NCBI GenBank assembly: GCA_040772005.1
Contig: JAXGYZ010000010.1
Coordinates: forward strand, 62,001-126,000
Direction: 5' to 3'
DNA: 64,000 bases
DNA from: MWBF01 sp040772005
Lineage (GTDB): Bacteria > Chloroflexota > Anaerolineae > CG2-30-64-16
Positions 52,158 to 59,719 of this stretch are shown piece after piece; position 1 is the first letter of the stretch; every line of letters begins with the position of its first letter. A program made the translations under genes and the position numbers. A model generated the notes under the pieces. The model worked only from the letters and a program-made list of their open reading frames with translations, was not told the origin of the DNA and searched no databases.

Positions 52158-52670
52158 GTGATGGCATCTTCCGAACTTACCTCGAGGCCCTGGCAGCGCA
52201 CAGGCTGGTCACACGCGCTTGCGATCGTGCTCGGCGTTACGCCCATTTATGCGATGACGATCGTGACGGACCTCAATCGGACGGAGCCCTATGGCCTCGA
52301 CGGCATCCTCTTTTACACCTGCGTGATCGCCGGCCTCGCGCTCGTCTGGCTGCTCTTCCTGCTTCGCTGGATTTGCGGCGAGCGTTTGGGCGACCTGAAC
52401 CTGAGACAGGCACGGTGGTGGCAGGATGTGCTGGGCGGCCTCGGCCTGACCTTGGTTATCCTGGGCGTCCTGATCTCAGCGGCGTTGTTTGGCCTGGCGC
52501 ATCTCTATCAGGGGCCGGCCGGGATGGCGAACACGGCGCTCAGCGGCCTGATCCTGGCGGTCGTCTACCTGCGATTCGGACGAGTCTGGCCGCTGGTCAT
52601 CTCGCACTACCTGCACGACACGCTCCAGATCGGGCTGGTCGTCTACCTCATGCACACCGGCGCGAGGTAA
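52158..52670 (+). CDS. CPBP/CAAX-protease-like membrane protein lacking the EExxxR motif
   Basis: 170 residues with about four membrane segments (ALAIVLGVTPIYAMTIV; TCVIAGLALVWLLFLLRW; GGLGLTLVILGVLISAALF; LILAVVYLRFGRVWPLVISH). The second half carries two CPBP intramembrane-protease motifs: FGLAH (about 111-115) and HYLHD (about 150-154). The first catalytic motif, EExxxR, should precede FGLAH by some 30 residues, but GLTLVILGVLISAALFGLAH runs together as if that helix had been deleted in frame. It is therefore probably inactive as a protease. Either the GTG at 52158 or the ATG at 52161 may be used; GGGGAGG lies about ten bases upstream. Role unknown. Confidence 0.7.
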   Translation: MMASSELTSRPWQRTGWSHALAIVLGVTPIYAMTIVTDLNRTEPYGLDGILFYTCVIAGLALVWLLFLLRWICGERLGDLNLRQARWWQDVLGGLGLTLVILGVLISAALFGLAHLYQGPAGMANTALSGLILAVVYLRFGRVWPLVISHYLHDTLQIGLVVYLMHTGAR

Positions 52671-52680
52671 AGGAGGTCCC

Positions 52681-52794
52681 ATGACCAACTCACAGGGCCA
52701 TCGCGGGAAGGCTCACCCCGGTTTCTTCTTGGGATCTCAACCTGATTTCTACTCCAGCGTAACACGCACCGAAAAGTCTGGGGCGGTTTCATAG
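52681..52794 (+). CDS. Possible 37-residue small protein
   Basis: An ATG at 52681 follows a perfect AGGAGG (52671-52676), placed directly after the TAA of the membrane-protein gene. It opens 37 codons (MTNSQGHRGKAHPGFFLGSQ..., ending KSGAVS) before TAG. The peptide is polar with no recognised domain. The strong, well-spaced ribosome site is the only support, and its end overlaps a repeated 13-base word, so it may be chance. Confidence 0.35.
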   Translation: MTNSQGHRGKAHPGFFLGSQPDFYSSVTRTEKSGAVS

Positions 52795-52800
52795 TGCGCC

Positions 52801-52917
52801 AGGTGAACCCGCCTGGCAACTGAAGTTGCGGCTACCCTTGCGAAGTCTGCCTACGCAGACTGGAACTAACCGGCGTAGGCCGGTTTCGTAGGGGTAGCCG
52901 CAGTTTCAACTGCCAGG
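52801..52917. repeat. REP/MITE-like repeat, copy 2 (inverted relative to copy 1)
   Basis: The reverse complement matches the element at 19864-19981 along its length, including terminal arms (GGCAGTTGAAACTGCGGCTA) and inner hairpin words (AGTCTGCGTAGGCAGACT here). It lies in the 52671-53029 gap, which otherwise holds a possible small gene and the MFS promoter. A 13-base direct repeat CGAAAAGTCTGGG flanks it at 52770-52782 and 52951-52963. Confidence 0.75.
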
Positions 52918-52968
52918 TGGAAGGCCCGATTGCAACATGACTTCGCCCTGCGAAAAGTCTGGGTGAAG

Positions 52969-52997
52969 TTGACCCTCCGGCGCGCTCATGCTATCCT
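52969..52997 (+). promoter_or_regulatory. Promoter of the MFS transporter gene
   Basis: TTGACC (52969-52974) and TATCCT (52992-52997) are spaced by 17 bases, with the transcription start expected near 53004, 26 bases before the ATG. It argues against the longer frame beginning at 52988. Confidence 0.55.
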
Positions 52998-53029
52998 GTC
53001 GCACCATAACACGCGCCGGAGGAAAGAAC

Positions 53030-54250
53030 ATGGCTATCACGCGCGACCTGACGCCGGGAGCTGCCGGCGCAGTTGAGGCGACCGCCACACCAGACGAGTC
53101 GGCCCGGTTCGAGGCAGGGCGGGTTGGCACCATCGCTGTCAGCCACGGCATCCACGACAGCTACACGGCTTTTCTCGCGCCCTTGCTGATCATCTTCCGA
53201 CAGACGATGGGGCTGACGAATACGCAGGCCGGCCTGCTGTCGGTGTTCATGCAGGAGGCTTCGCTGCTCCAGCCGGTCATCGGCGGCGCAGCGGACCGGC
53301 TCGGCGCGCGCTATTTCGTCATCCTCGCGCCCGCGGTCACGGCGCTCGCGATGAGCCTGCTCGGTGTCGCGCAGGGCTATCTGGCACTGGCTGTGCTGCT
53401 CACCGTCGCCGGTCTCAGTTCCGCGTGCCTCCATGCGGTCGGGCCAGTCATGACGGGCAACGTATCCGGCAAGAAGCTCGGCCTCGGCATGAGCCTGTGG
53501 ATGGTCGGCGGCGAGTCCGGGCGGTTCATCGGCCCGCTGGTCATCGGTGCGTTCATCCCGCTTGCGGGACAGGCGCAGATGCCGTGGCTGATGCTCGGCG
53601 GGCTGCTCACCTCGGCCGTGCTCTTCTTTGCGCTGCCGGCTGACCGCCGCAGCGCGGCCAGCCTCGCCCGCGGGGGCGCCTCGCTGCGCGAGGAGCTGGC
53701 CGGCAAGGGCCGGCTGCTGCCCTCGCTGCTCGGTTTGATGATCGCCCATGTCATCATGAGCGCGGCATTGGTCACCTACCTGCCTGCGATGCTGTATGAC
53801 TCCGGCGACAGCTTCTGGCTGGCGAGCGCATCGCTGTCAGTGTTGCAGTTGGCCGGTGTCGTGGGCGCGTTCTTCGGCGGCACGCTGAGCGACCGCTTCG
53901 GCCGGCGGCTGATGATCTTCTTCGCCATCTTCCCCGCCTCCGTGCTGATGTTCGTTTTCCTGGCGACGGGGGGGTGGCTGCGCTTTCCGCTGCTCATCCT
54001 GCTGGGCGTGACCTCGCTTTCCATCACCCCGATCATCATGGCGCTGGTGCAGGAGAGCTTCCCGAACAACCGCACGCTGGCGAACGGCATCTACATGGCG
54101 CTGAGCTTCGTCTTCCGTTCGATTGTCGTGCTGCTGGTGGGGTGGGTGGGTGATATGTGGGGCCTGCGCACCGCGTTTGCGTTCGCAGCGGCCGCGCCGC
54201 TCCTCGCGCTGCCGCTGCTCAAGTGGCTGCCCGCGCGCAATGGCGGCTGA
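53030..54250 (+). CDS. MFS transporter, Fsr-like
   Basis: A 406-residue, 12-segment major facilitator. The first segment HGIHDSYTAFLAPLLIIFRQ matches the start of the fosmidomycin-resistance (Fsr) group. The MFS signature loops are ADRLGARYFV between segments 2 and 3 and SDRFGRRLMIFF between 8 and 9. A charged central loop (about 215-235: RRSAASLARGGASLREELAG) splits the two halves. It would export a small molecule by proton antiport; the substrate is unknown and drug resistance should not be assumed. The ATG at 53030 has GGAGG eight bases upstream and its own promoter. Confidence 0.87.
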   Translation: MAITRDLTPGAAGAVEATATPDESARFEAGRVGTIAVSHGIHDSYTAFLAPLLIIFRQTMGLTNTQAGLLSVFMQEASLLQPVIGGAADRLGARYFVILAPAVTALAMSLLGVAQGYLALAVLLTVAGLSSACLHAVGPVMTGNVSGKKLGLGMSLWMVGGESGRFIGPLVIGAFIPLAGQAQMPWLMLGGLLTSAVLFFALPADRRSAASLARGGASLREELAGKGRLLPSLLGLMIAHVIMSAALVTYLPAMLYDSGDSFWLASASLSVLQLAGVVGAFFGGTLSDRFGRRLMIFFAIFPASVLMFVFLATGGWLRFPLLILLGVTSLSITPIIMALVQESFPNNRTLANGIYMALSFVFRSIVVLLVGWVGDMWGLRTAFAFAAAAPLLALPLLKWLPARNGG

Positions 54251-54278
54251 CAGCCCCAGGGGCATAACCACATGATAA

Positions 54279-54333
54279 GTAGGGGCAGGTCTTGCACCTG
54301 CCCTCGGCGGGCGGCCGCAAGGACCGCGCCTAC
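54279..54333. repeat. REP-like GTAGG...CCTAC palindromic element
   Basis: The outer arms GTAGG (54279-54283) and CCTAC (54329-54333) enclose a strong hairpin GGGCAGGT (54283-54290)/ACCTGCCC (54296-54303) and a second GC-rich palindrome (GGGCGGCC...). It lies between the MFS and photolyase genes. A near-tandem word CTCCGTGTATTCCGTGGTT follows at 54387-54405. Confidence 0.55.
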
Positions 54334-54430
54334 TGCATTCATCGGATGACCGTGCCCCCCACAGGGCAGTATCATCCTTCCGTCTGCTCCGTGTATTCCG
54401 TGGTTGTGCTTTGCCTCAAAGGGAGACGCA

Positions 54431-55840
54431 ATGACAACGGCCATCTGGTGGGTCCGGCGGGACCAGCGACTGCACGACAACGATGCGCTGCGCGCCGCGT
54501 TGGAGACGTGCGATACCGTCGTGCCGGTCTTCATACTCGACCCGGCCTTGCTGACCGCATCCGACGTCAGCCCGCGCCGGGTGGCCTTCATGTTGGGTGG
54601 GCTGGCTGCGCTCGATGCGGATCTGCGCGCCCGCGGCAGCCGGCTCATCGTGCGCCGGGGCGCGCCGGCGGAGGAGTTGTCTCGGCTGGTTGTGGAGACC
54701 GGCGCGGCGGTCATCCATGCCGAGGCTGACCCGTGGCCCTATGGCCGGCGCCGCGATGCCGCCATTGCCGCCGCGCTGCCCTTGCGCCTCGCTCCAGGCG
54801 TCACCGTCTGGCCGGCGGATGCTGTCGTGAAAGCCGATGCCACGCCCTACACGGTCTTCACCCCCTACAGCCGTGCGTGGCGGGCCCTCCCGCCGGCAGT
54901 GGCCGCCCAGCTCTGGTCGCCGCCCGACCGGCTGCCCGCGCTGCCCGACAACCTGTTGGGTCTGCCGGGCCCGGTCGAACCTGCGCCGCCCGGCGCTGCG
55001 CTCTTCGTGTCCGGCGAGGCGGAGGGGCTGCGGCGGTTGGCCGCATTTGCAGACGGCAGCGACGCGGCCATCGGCCGCTACGACGCCGCGCGGAACCGGA
55101 TGGACCTCGAGGGCACCTCGCAGCTCTCGCCCTATCTGCGCTTCGGTATGGTCTCAGCGCGCCGGGCAGCCGTGGCCGCGCGGCGTGCCATGGATACCCC
55201 GGCGGACCCCGGCGCGCGCAAGGGCGCGGAGACCTGGTACAGCGAGCTCATCTGGCGCGAGTTCTACATGGCGATCCTCTACCATTTCCCGCACGTGCTG
55301 GAGCAGGCGTTTCGCGAGCAGTATCGCGCGATCCCCTGGCGCAACGATGAGGCTGAGTTTGCCGCGTGGTGCGCCGGCCGTACGGGCTTCCCGGTGGTCG
55401 ATGCGGCCATGCGTCAGCTTGCCGCGACCGGCTGGATGCACAACCGGGCGCGGATGATCGTGGCGTCATTTCTCGTCAAGGACCTGCTCATCGACTGGCG
55501 CTGGGGCGAGCGCTTCTTCATGCAGCATCTCGTGGACGGCGACCCAGCGGCGAACAACGGCGGCTGGCAGTGGACTGCGGGCGTGGGCACCGATGCCGCG
55601 CCCTACTTCCGCATCTTCAACCCTGCGCTGCAAGGGGCTCGGTTCGACCCCGACGGCGCATACGTCCGCCGTTGGGTGCCGGAGCTGACGCCGGTGCCGG
55701 CGAAGTACATCCACGAGCCGGAGGGCATGTCGCCTGCGCTGCAGGCTGAGCTCGGTGTAGTGATCGGCCGCGACTATCCTGCGCCGATCGTCGATCATGC
55801 GCTGGCCCGCGAGCGCACTTTGGCCGCATACGGAAGGTGA
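54431..55840 (+). CDS. phr: Deoxyribodipyrimidine photolyase (cryptochrome/photolyase family)
   Basis: A 469-residue class I-type CPD photolyase, which uses light to split pyrimidine dimers in DNA. The N-terminal antenna domain begins AIWWVRRDQRLHDNDAL. The FAD-binding helical domain holds RYDAARNRMDLEGTSQLSPY and LRFGMVSAR, then WYSELIWREFYMAILYHFPH, GFPVVDAAMRQLAATGWMHN, RARMIVASFLVKDLLIDWRW and AANNGGWQWTAGVGTDAAPY. The Asn in NNGGWQW corresponds to the flavin N5-contacting Asn of photolyases, and the Trp residues of the electron-transfer chain look present. Start: the ATG at 54431 follows AGGGAG; the longer frame from 54404 lacks a ribosome site. The alpha/beta hydrolase starts five bases after its stop. 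Confidence 0.93.
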   Translation: MTTAIWWVRRDQRLHDNDALRAALETCDTVVPVFILDPALLTASDVSPRRVAFMLGGLAALDADLRARGSRLIVRRGAPAEELSRLVVETGAAVIHAEADPWPYGRRRDAAIAAALPLRLAPGVTVWPADAVVKADATPYTVFTPYSRAWRALPPAVAAQLWSPPDRLPALPDNLLGLPGPVEPAPPGAALFVSGEAEGLRRLAAFADGSDAAIGRYDAARNRMDLEGTSQLSPYLRFGMVSARRAAVAARRAMDTPADPGARKGAETWYSELIWREFYMAILYHFPHVLEQAFREQYRAIPWRNDEAEFAAWCAGRTGFPVVDAAMRQLAATGWMHNRARMIVASFLVKDLLIDWRWGERFFMQHLVDGDPAANNGGWQWTAGVGTDAAPYFRIFNPALQGARFDPDGAYVRRWVPELTPVPAKYIHEPEGMSPALQAELGVVIGRDYPAPIVDHALARERTLAAYGR

Positions 55841-55844
55841 TGAT

Positions 55845-57110
55845 TTGAGCATCCTGGCTTCGTTTTTGGCGTCGGTATCCCTCGTGTTCGGCACCCTGCA
55901 CTTCGTCCGGCTGCGTGGGTGGCTCAACGTGATGCTGCTCCTCGTCCGGGTGCTGCCCGGTGCGCTGGCGCCCGTTTGGGCGCTCTGCGGACTCATCGCG
56001 GCTGCGCTCGGCTGGAACAGCCGCCGGCCCCTGGTGGCAGCGGGTGGACTGCTGGGCCTGGCTGCCTCCGGGCAGTACATGGCTCGCGTGGGGCAGGTCG
56101 CCGCGCCCTACGGCATCCCGCGGCCTGCATGGCCCGCGGCCCCGCCGCAGGTCACGCGCGATATCGTCATCCACACCACTGTCTGTCCGCTGCCCGCCGG
56201 TGGAGGGCCCCGTCCGATCTATGCCGACTTGTGGTTGCCGGCGCAGGGGGTTGCCCGATCCGGAGTTGGCGTCGTGTATCTGCACGGGAGCGCGTGGTAT
56301 CTGGGCGACAAAGGGCAGATGACGGACGGCCTGTTCCGCCCCATCGTCGCAGAGGGCCACGTGCTGCTGGATCTGGCCTACCGGATGTGCCCCGAGACCG
56401 ACCTGCGCGGCATGGTTGCGGATGCGCAGGCCGCGGTCGCCTGGCTGCAGGACCACGCTGCGGAGCTTGGCGTGGACCCCCGGCACATCGTCCTCAGCGG
56501 CACGTCTGCAGGTGGGCACATTGCGCTGCTGGCGGCTTACACAATGGACCGGCCTGACCTGCGCGCTCCAGAGCTGGCCGGCCGCGACCTTGCAGTGGCA
56601 GGTGTCTTCACGCTCAGCGCACCGGTCCACGCGGGCCTCATGCTGGAACACAATCCCGGGATGATCGATTCGGCCCATCCCCGGCCGGGTTTGGCCTATG
56701 ATCCGCTGACCGACTCCGATCCGCTCGTGCCACCCGGGCCCGCGGCCTCCCTGGCCGAGAAGAAGCGCTGGAACCTGGCGCAGTGGCGCCGTGTGAACGG
56801 CCTGCTGCGCGACCTGCTGGGCGGGGGACCGGATGAAGTGCCGGAGATGTTTGCCCTCGCGACGGTGGAGACCCATGTGCGGCCAGATGTACCGCCCACC
56901 CTGCTCATCCAGGGCGACCAGGATATGCTGGTGCCCGTGAAAGCCACGCGCCTGCTGCATCAGCGACTCCAGGTTGCAGGCGCGGCCGTCTCCTATCTCG
57001 AGCTACCGCAGACCGAGCACGGGTTCGACCTGGCGTTTGTGCCCGTGTCGCCGCCTGCTCAGGCCGCGCTGCAGGCCATCCGCCACTTCCTGGCTGCGAT
57101 CAGCGAGTAG
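55845..57110 (+). CDS. Membrane-anchored alpha/beta hydrolase (esterase/lipase type)
   Basis: 421 residues. About three N-terminal hydrophobic segments (ILASFLASVSLVFGTLHF; VMLLLVRVLPGALAPVWAL; PLVAAGGLLGLAASGQYM) precede an alpha/beta hydrolase of the hormone-sensitive-lipase/carboxylesterase group. The oxyanion strand is VVYLHGSAWYLGD, the nucleophile elbow GTSAGGH (Ser near 233), the acid GDQDMLVP and the His in TEHGFDL. The catalytic triad looks complete. The likely start is a TTG at 55845 with GGAAGG just upstream; the longer frame from 55797 overlaps the photolyase. The end overlaps the convergent radical SAM gene by 11 bases. Substrate unknown. Confidence 0.82.
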   Translation: MSILASFLASVSLVFGTLHFVRLRGWLNVMLLLVRVLPGALAPVWALCGLIAAALGWNSRRPLVAAGGLLGLAASGQYMARVGQVAAPYGIPRPAWPAAPPQVTRDIVIHTTVCPLPAGGGPRPIYADLWLPAQGVARSGVGVVYLHGSAWYLGDKGQMTDGLFRPIVAEGHVLLDLAYRMCPETDLRGMVADAQAAVAWLQDHAAELGVDPRHIVLSGTSAGGHIALLAAYTMDRPDLRAPELAGRDLAVAGVFTLSAPVHAGLMLEHNPGMIDSAHPRPGLAYDPLTDSDPLVPPGPAASLAEKKRWNLAQWRRVNGLLRDLLGGGPDEVPEMFALATVETHVRPDVPPTLLIQGDQDMLVPVKATRLLHQRLQVAGAAVSYLELPQTEHGFDLAFVPVSPPAQAALQAIRHFLAAISE

Positions 57111-58023
57111 GGGATAGCAGGTTGAAGACCCGCTGTCCGGTGAGCAGTGCGCCTGGACACAGGTCATACGCCAGGGAGAGTTCGGCATGGGCTGAGAAGC
57201 CGCAGCGGCGGCAGTCGATCTCTGCACGGCCTTTGAGATAGCAGCCATAGTGGATGACTGCCGGAGAAGCGTCATCTTCCCCCGGCTCCGCATCCGCAAT
57301 CAGCCAGTCGTGGCAGCGCCAGGAATTGTCTGCGAGCGCCCGGAGCACTCGGTAGGAGTTGATTACCGGGTATCCTGCGGCCTTCAGTGCGATCAGCTCC
57401 TGCAGCACTTGGCGCCGCTCCGCCCACGGCAGCCAAAGATCCTCGCTCTCCGCGAAGGGGTAGAAGAACTGGATGGTCACGCCGGCCACGCGACCGGCCA
57501 GAAAACGGACCAACTCCGGCACCTCGCGCCAGTTCTCGCGCGTGATGGTGACCTGCGCGAAGTGTCGTGGGTGCGTGCTGGCCGTCAAATTTGCCATCAC
57601 CGTGTCCCAGACAGGTCCCCGGTTCGCCTCGTGGCTGGCCTGTAGCCCGTCCAGGCTGACCCATACGATATCGGCGCTGGTCGCAAGCGGAAACGTGCCG
57701 TTGGTCGTCACACCCACGCGCATGAAGCCACACCCACGCGCGGCCGCGATGACATCTTCGAGCCCTCGCTTCCCGTCGCGCCAGAGAAACGGCTCACCGC
57801 CCTCCAGCACCAGGATCCGACAGCCCGCATGATACAGCTCGCCCAGCGCAGTCTGCATTGCGCCAAATGACAGGTCGCCGCGCGGCCGGCGCCAGAACGG
57901 GCAGGTGCGGCAGCGCAGGTTGCACCGATGGGTCAGTTTGAGTCCTGCGAGCATCGGTCGTCGTGCGCCGGTCAGTCGGTGCCGGGCCCAATGTTCTGCG
58001 AGATAGGGAAGCAGGGAATTCAT
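57100..58023 (-). CDS. Radical SAM protein with Cys-rich C-terminus
   Basis: 307 residues. The radical SAM cluster motif is CNLRCRTC (Cys 34, 38, 41; CX3CX2C), followed by the glycine-rich LVLEGGEPFLWRD and VGVTTNGTFPLATSADIVWV, SLDGLQASHE, and VTITRENWREVPELV, as in the SPASM/HpnH-like groups. The last 70 residues hold Cys at CHDWL, HYGCYLKG, DCRRCGF and YDLCPG, which could bind an auxiliary iron-sulfur cluster. No precursor peptide or partner enzyme is adjacent, so the substrate is open: peptide maturation, hopanoid or lipid chemistry are options. It is divergent from the 58.3-kb importer and convergent with the hydrolase. Confidence 0.82.
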   Translation of the reverse strand: MNSLLPYLAEHWARHRLTGARRPMLAGLKLTHRCNLRCRTCPFWRRPRGDLSFGAMQTALGELYHAGCRILVLEGGEPFLWRDGKRGLEDVIAAARGCGFMRVGVTTNGTFPLATSADIVWVSLDGLQASHEANRGPVWDTVMANLTASTHPRHFAQVTITRENWREVPELVRFLAGRVAGVTIQFFYPFAESEDLWLPWAERRQVLQELIALKAAGYPVINSYRVLRALADNSWRCHDWLIADAEPGEDDASPAVIHYGCYLKGRAEIDCRRCGFSAHAELSLAYDLCPGALLTGQRVFNLLSPTR

Positions 58024-58219
58024 CGCGTGCCTACCATGTCCACAAGCCGGGATCTTACTACAGTGTACGCCGCCGCTGCGGTTCGCGCAAAGCCATCTGC
58101 AGCGATGTGACTGAGCGCACCAATTACTTGCCGCGCAGACACACGATCGGGTGGCTTATCTGCACAACCAGGTGCAAGGTGGCAGCCAATCTGGCGACGG
58201 GTCTGCTATCTGGCTCACT

Positions 58220-58249
58220 TTGTGGCTGCGCGGCTAACCGGTGTACAAT
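58220..58249 (+). promoter_or_regulatory. Promoter of the third sugar importer
   Basis: TTGTGG (58220-58225) and TACAAT (58244-58249) are 18 bases apart; transcription would start about 30 bases before the ATG at 58287. It lies in the 263-base gap between the divergent radical SAM gene and this operon, where I see no other gene. Confidence 0.45.
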
Positions 58250-58286
58250 GAGGTCTGTCTGACTTCACCCGCAAGGAGTAAGCACC

Positions 58287-59618
58287 ATGAGAAAACCTAT
58301 GTTCTGGTCACTGCTCAGTCTGCTGGCAGTTCTCGCCCTGCTGGCCGGTTGTGCACCGGTCCCCGCCGCGCCGGCGGAGCCTGCCGCCGCGCCTGCAGTA
58401 GGCGCAGAAGGTGCGAAGATAATCCTCCGCGTCGGCACCGGCGACAGCGGCGAAGGCCTGACGCCGCACCAGGAAATCATCAGCCGGTTTGAGCAGGCTA
58501 ATCCCGATATCCTGGTACAACTCGAAGCGGTCGCAGGCAACGATTATTACACCCGCCTCTTGACCCAGATTGCCGCCAAACGTCCGCCGGACATCATGCA
58601 GATCGGCGATGATGCGGTGCCCATGTTCGTGGAGAAGGGCGCGTTCTTGTCGTTGGATAGTTACATCGCAGGCCAGGATGGCCTCGATACCAGTATCTAC
58701 CTGCCCGGCCTGCTCGACCCGGGCCGGTGGAACGGCCAGCAGTACCTCATGCCGAAGGACTACTCGCCCGTCGGCGTCTACTTCAACAAGAAGCTGTTCG
58801 ACCAGTTCGGCGTTGCGTACCCACAGGATGGCTGGACCTGGGACGATATGCTGGCGGCGGCCCAGGCGCTGACGCAGGACACGGACGGCGATGGGACGCC
58901 CGATATCTGGGGCCTGCAACTGCCGGCGACCTGGACCTCCGGGTTCGAGTACTGGGTGGCGGCCGCGGGCGGCCGACTGGTGAGCGAGGACGGCAAGCAG
59001 TTCGTCGGCTACATGGATTCGCCCGAGGTGCAGGCTGCACTGAAGTTCTATGCCGACCTTTACAACGTCCATAAGGTGGCCCCGCCGCCTGCCGATCTCG
59101 CGATGTTCGGCGGGGGCAATACGGAGTTCGATCAGGGCAAGGCCGCCATGCGCCTTTTCGGGCGCTGGCCCCAGTCCGGTTACAAGACCAACCCCAACAT
59201 CGACCTGGGCGTGGTCGGGCCGCCGGCGGGCGCAGCGCGGGCCAACGTGCTGTTCTGGGGCGGGTTCGGCATCGCCGCTGATACGGAGCACCCCGAAGCC
59301 GCCTGGCGCTTCCTGAAGTTCTACACGGGTGCAGAGGGCGCTGAGGTCTGGAAGGACTGGGCGCTGCCCGCAGTCAAGGCCGTCGCGGATTCCTCGGGCC
59401 TGAGCCAGGATCCCATCGAAGGCGTCTGGATTTCCGAGTTGTCGCATCTGGCCCCGCGCGCATATGTCGCTACTTCCTACTGGGGCCAGACGGCCGACCC
59501 GGCCCTGCGCAAGGCGCTCGAGACCGTGCTCATCGATCCCACGGCGGACATCGCCGCCGTGCTGCAAACCGCGGCCGCAGAGGCCCAGGCTGCGCTCGAC
59601 GAGCAGTTGGGTCAGTAG
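58287..59618 (+). CDS. ABC sugar-binding lipoprotein, family 1 (third importer)
   Basis: 443 residues. Lipoprotein signal (SLLAVLALLAGC, Cys 22) and a short Ala/Pro tether precede the family 1 fold starting KIILRVGTGDSGEG. PHQEIISRFEQANPDILVQL, ITAKRPPDIMQIG-type, YLMPKDYSPVGVYFNKKLFD and GWTWDDMLAAAQALTQDTDG are characteristic, the last two as in maltose- and multiple-sugar-binding proteins. AAGGAG eight bases upstream supports the ATG. It is first in a three-gene operon with two permeases; no glycosidase or ATPase is nearby, so the sugar is unpredictable. Confidence 0.92.
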   Translation: MRKPMFWSLLSLLAVLALLAGCAPVPAAPAEPAAAPAVGAEGAKIILRVGTGDSGEGLTPHQEIISRFEQANPDILVQLEAVAGNDYYTRLLTQIAAKRPPDIMQIGDDAVPMFVEKGAFLSLDSYIAGQDGLDTSIYLPGLLDPGRWNGQQYLMPKDYSPVGVYFNKKLFDQFGVAYPQDGWTWDDMLAAAQALTQDTDGDGTPDIWGLQLPATWTSGFEYWVAAAGGRLVSEDGKQFVGYMDSPEVQAALKFYADLYNVHKVAPPPADLAMFGGGNTEFDQGKAAMRLFGRWPQSGYKTNPNIDLGVVGPPAGAARANVLFWGGFGIAADTEHPEAAWRFLKFYTGAEGAEVWKDWALPAVKAVADSSGLSQDPIEGVWISELSHLAPRAYVATSYWGQTADPALRKALETVLIDPTADIAAVLQTAAAEAQAALDEQLGQ

Positions 59619-59631
59619 CACCGTACTCGGA

Positions 59632-59684
59632 TGTGCTGTGGCCGGTCTCGGCAACCTTCGGTTGCCGAGACCGGCCACAGCACA
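59632..59684. repeat. Perfect 25-bp hairpin after the binding-protein gene
   Basis: The arm at 59632-59656 (starting TGTGCTGTGGCCGG) is exactly complementary to 59660-59684, with only TTC between. It begins 13 bases after the stop codon. A run of TTCCAGC words follows (59686-59711), with no T tract. The same operon position is occupied by hairpins at 657-709 and 17006-17039. Confidence 0.8.
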
Positions 59685-59719
59685 CGCTTCCAGTTTCCAG
59701 CTTCCGGCTTCGGGCATCC

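Noticed and set aside
58308..59717. 469-codon minus-strand frame opposite the third binding protein
   Set aside because: Antisense shadow that also runs through the 25-bp hairpin.
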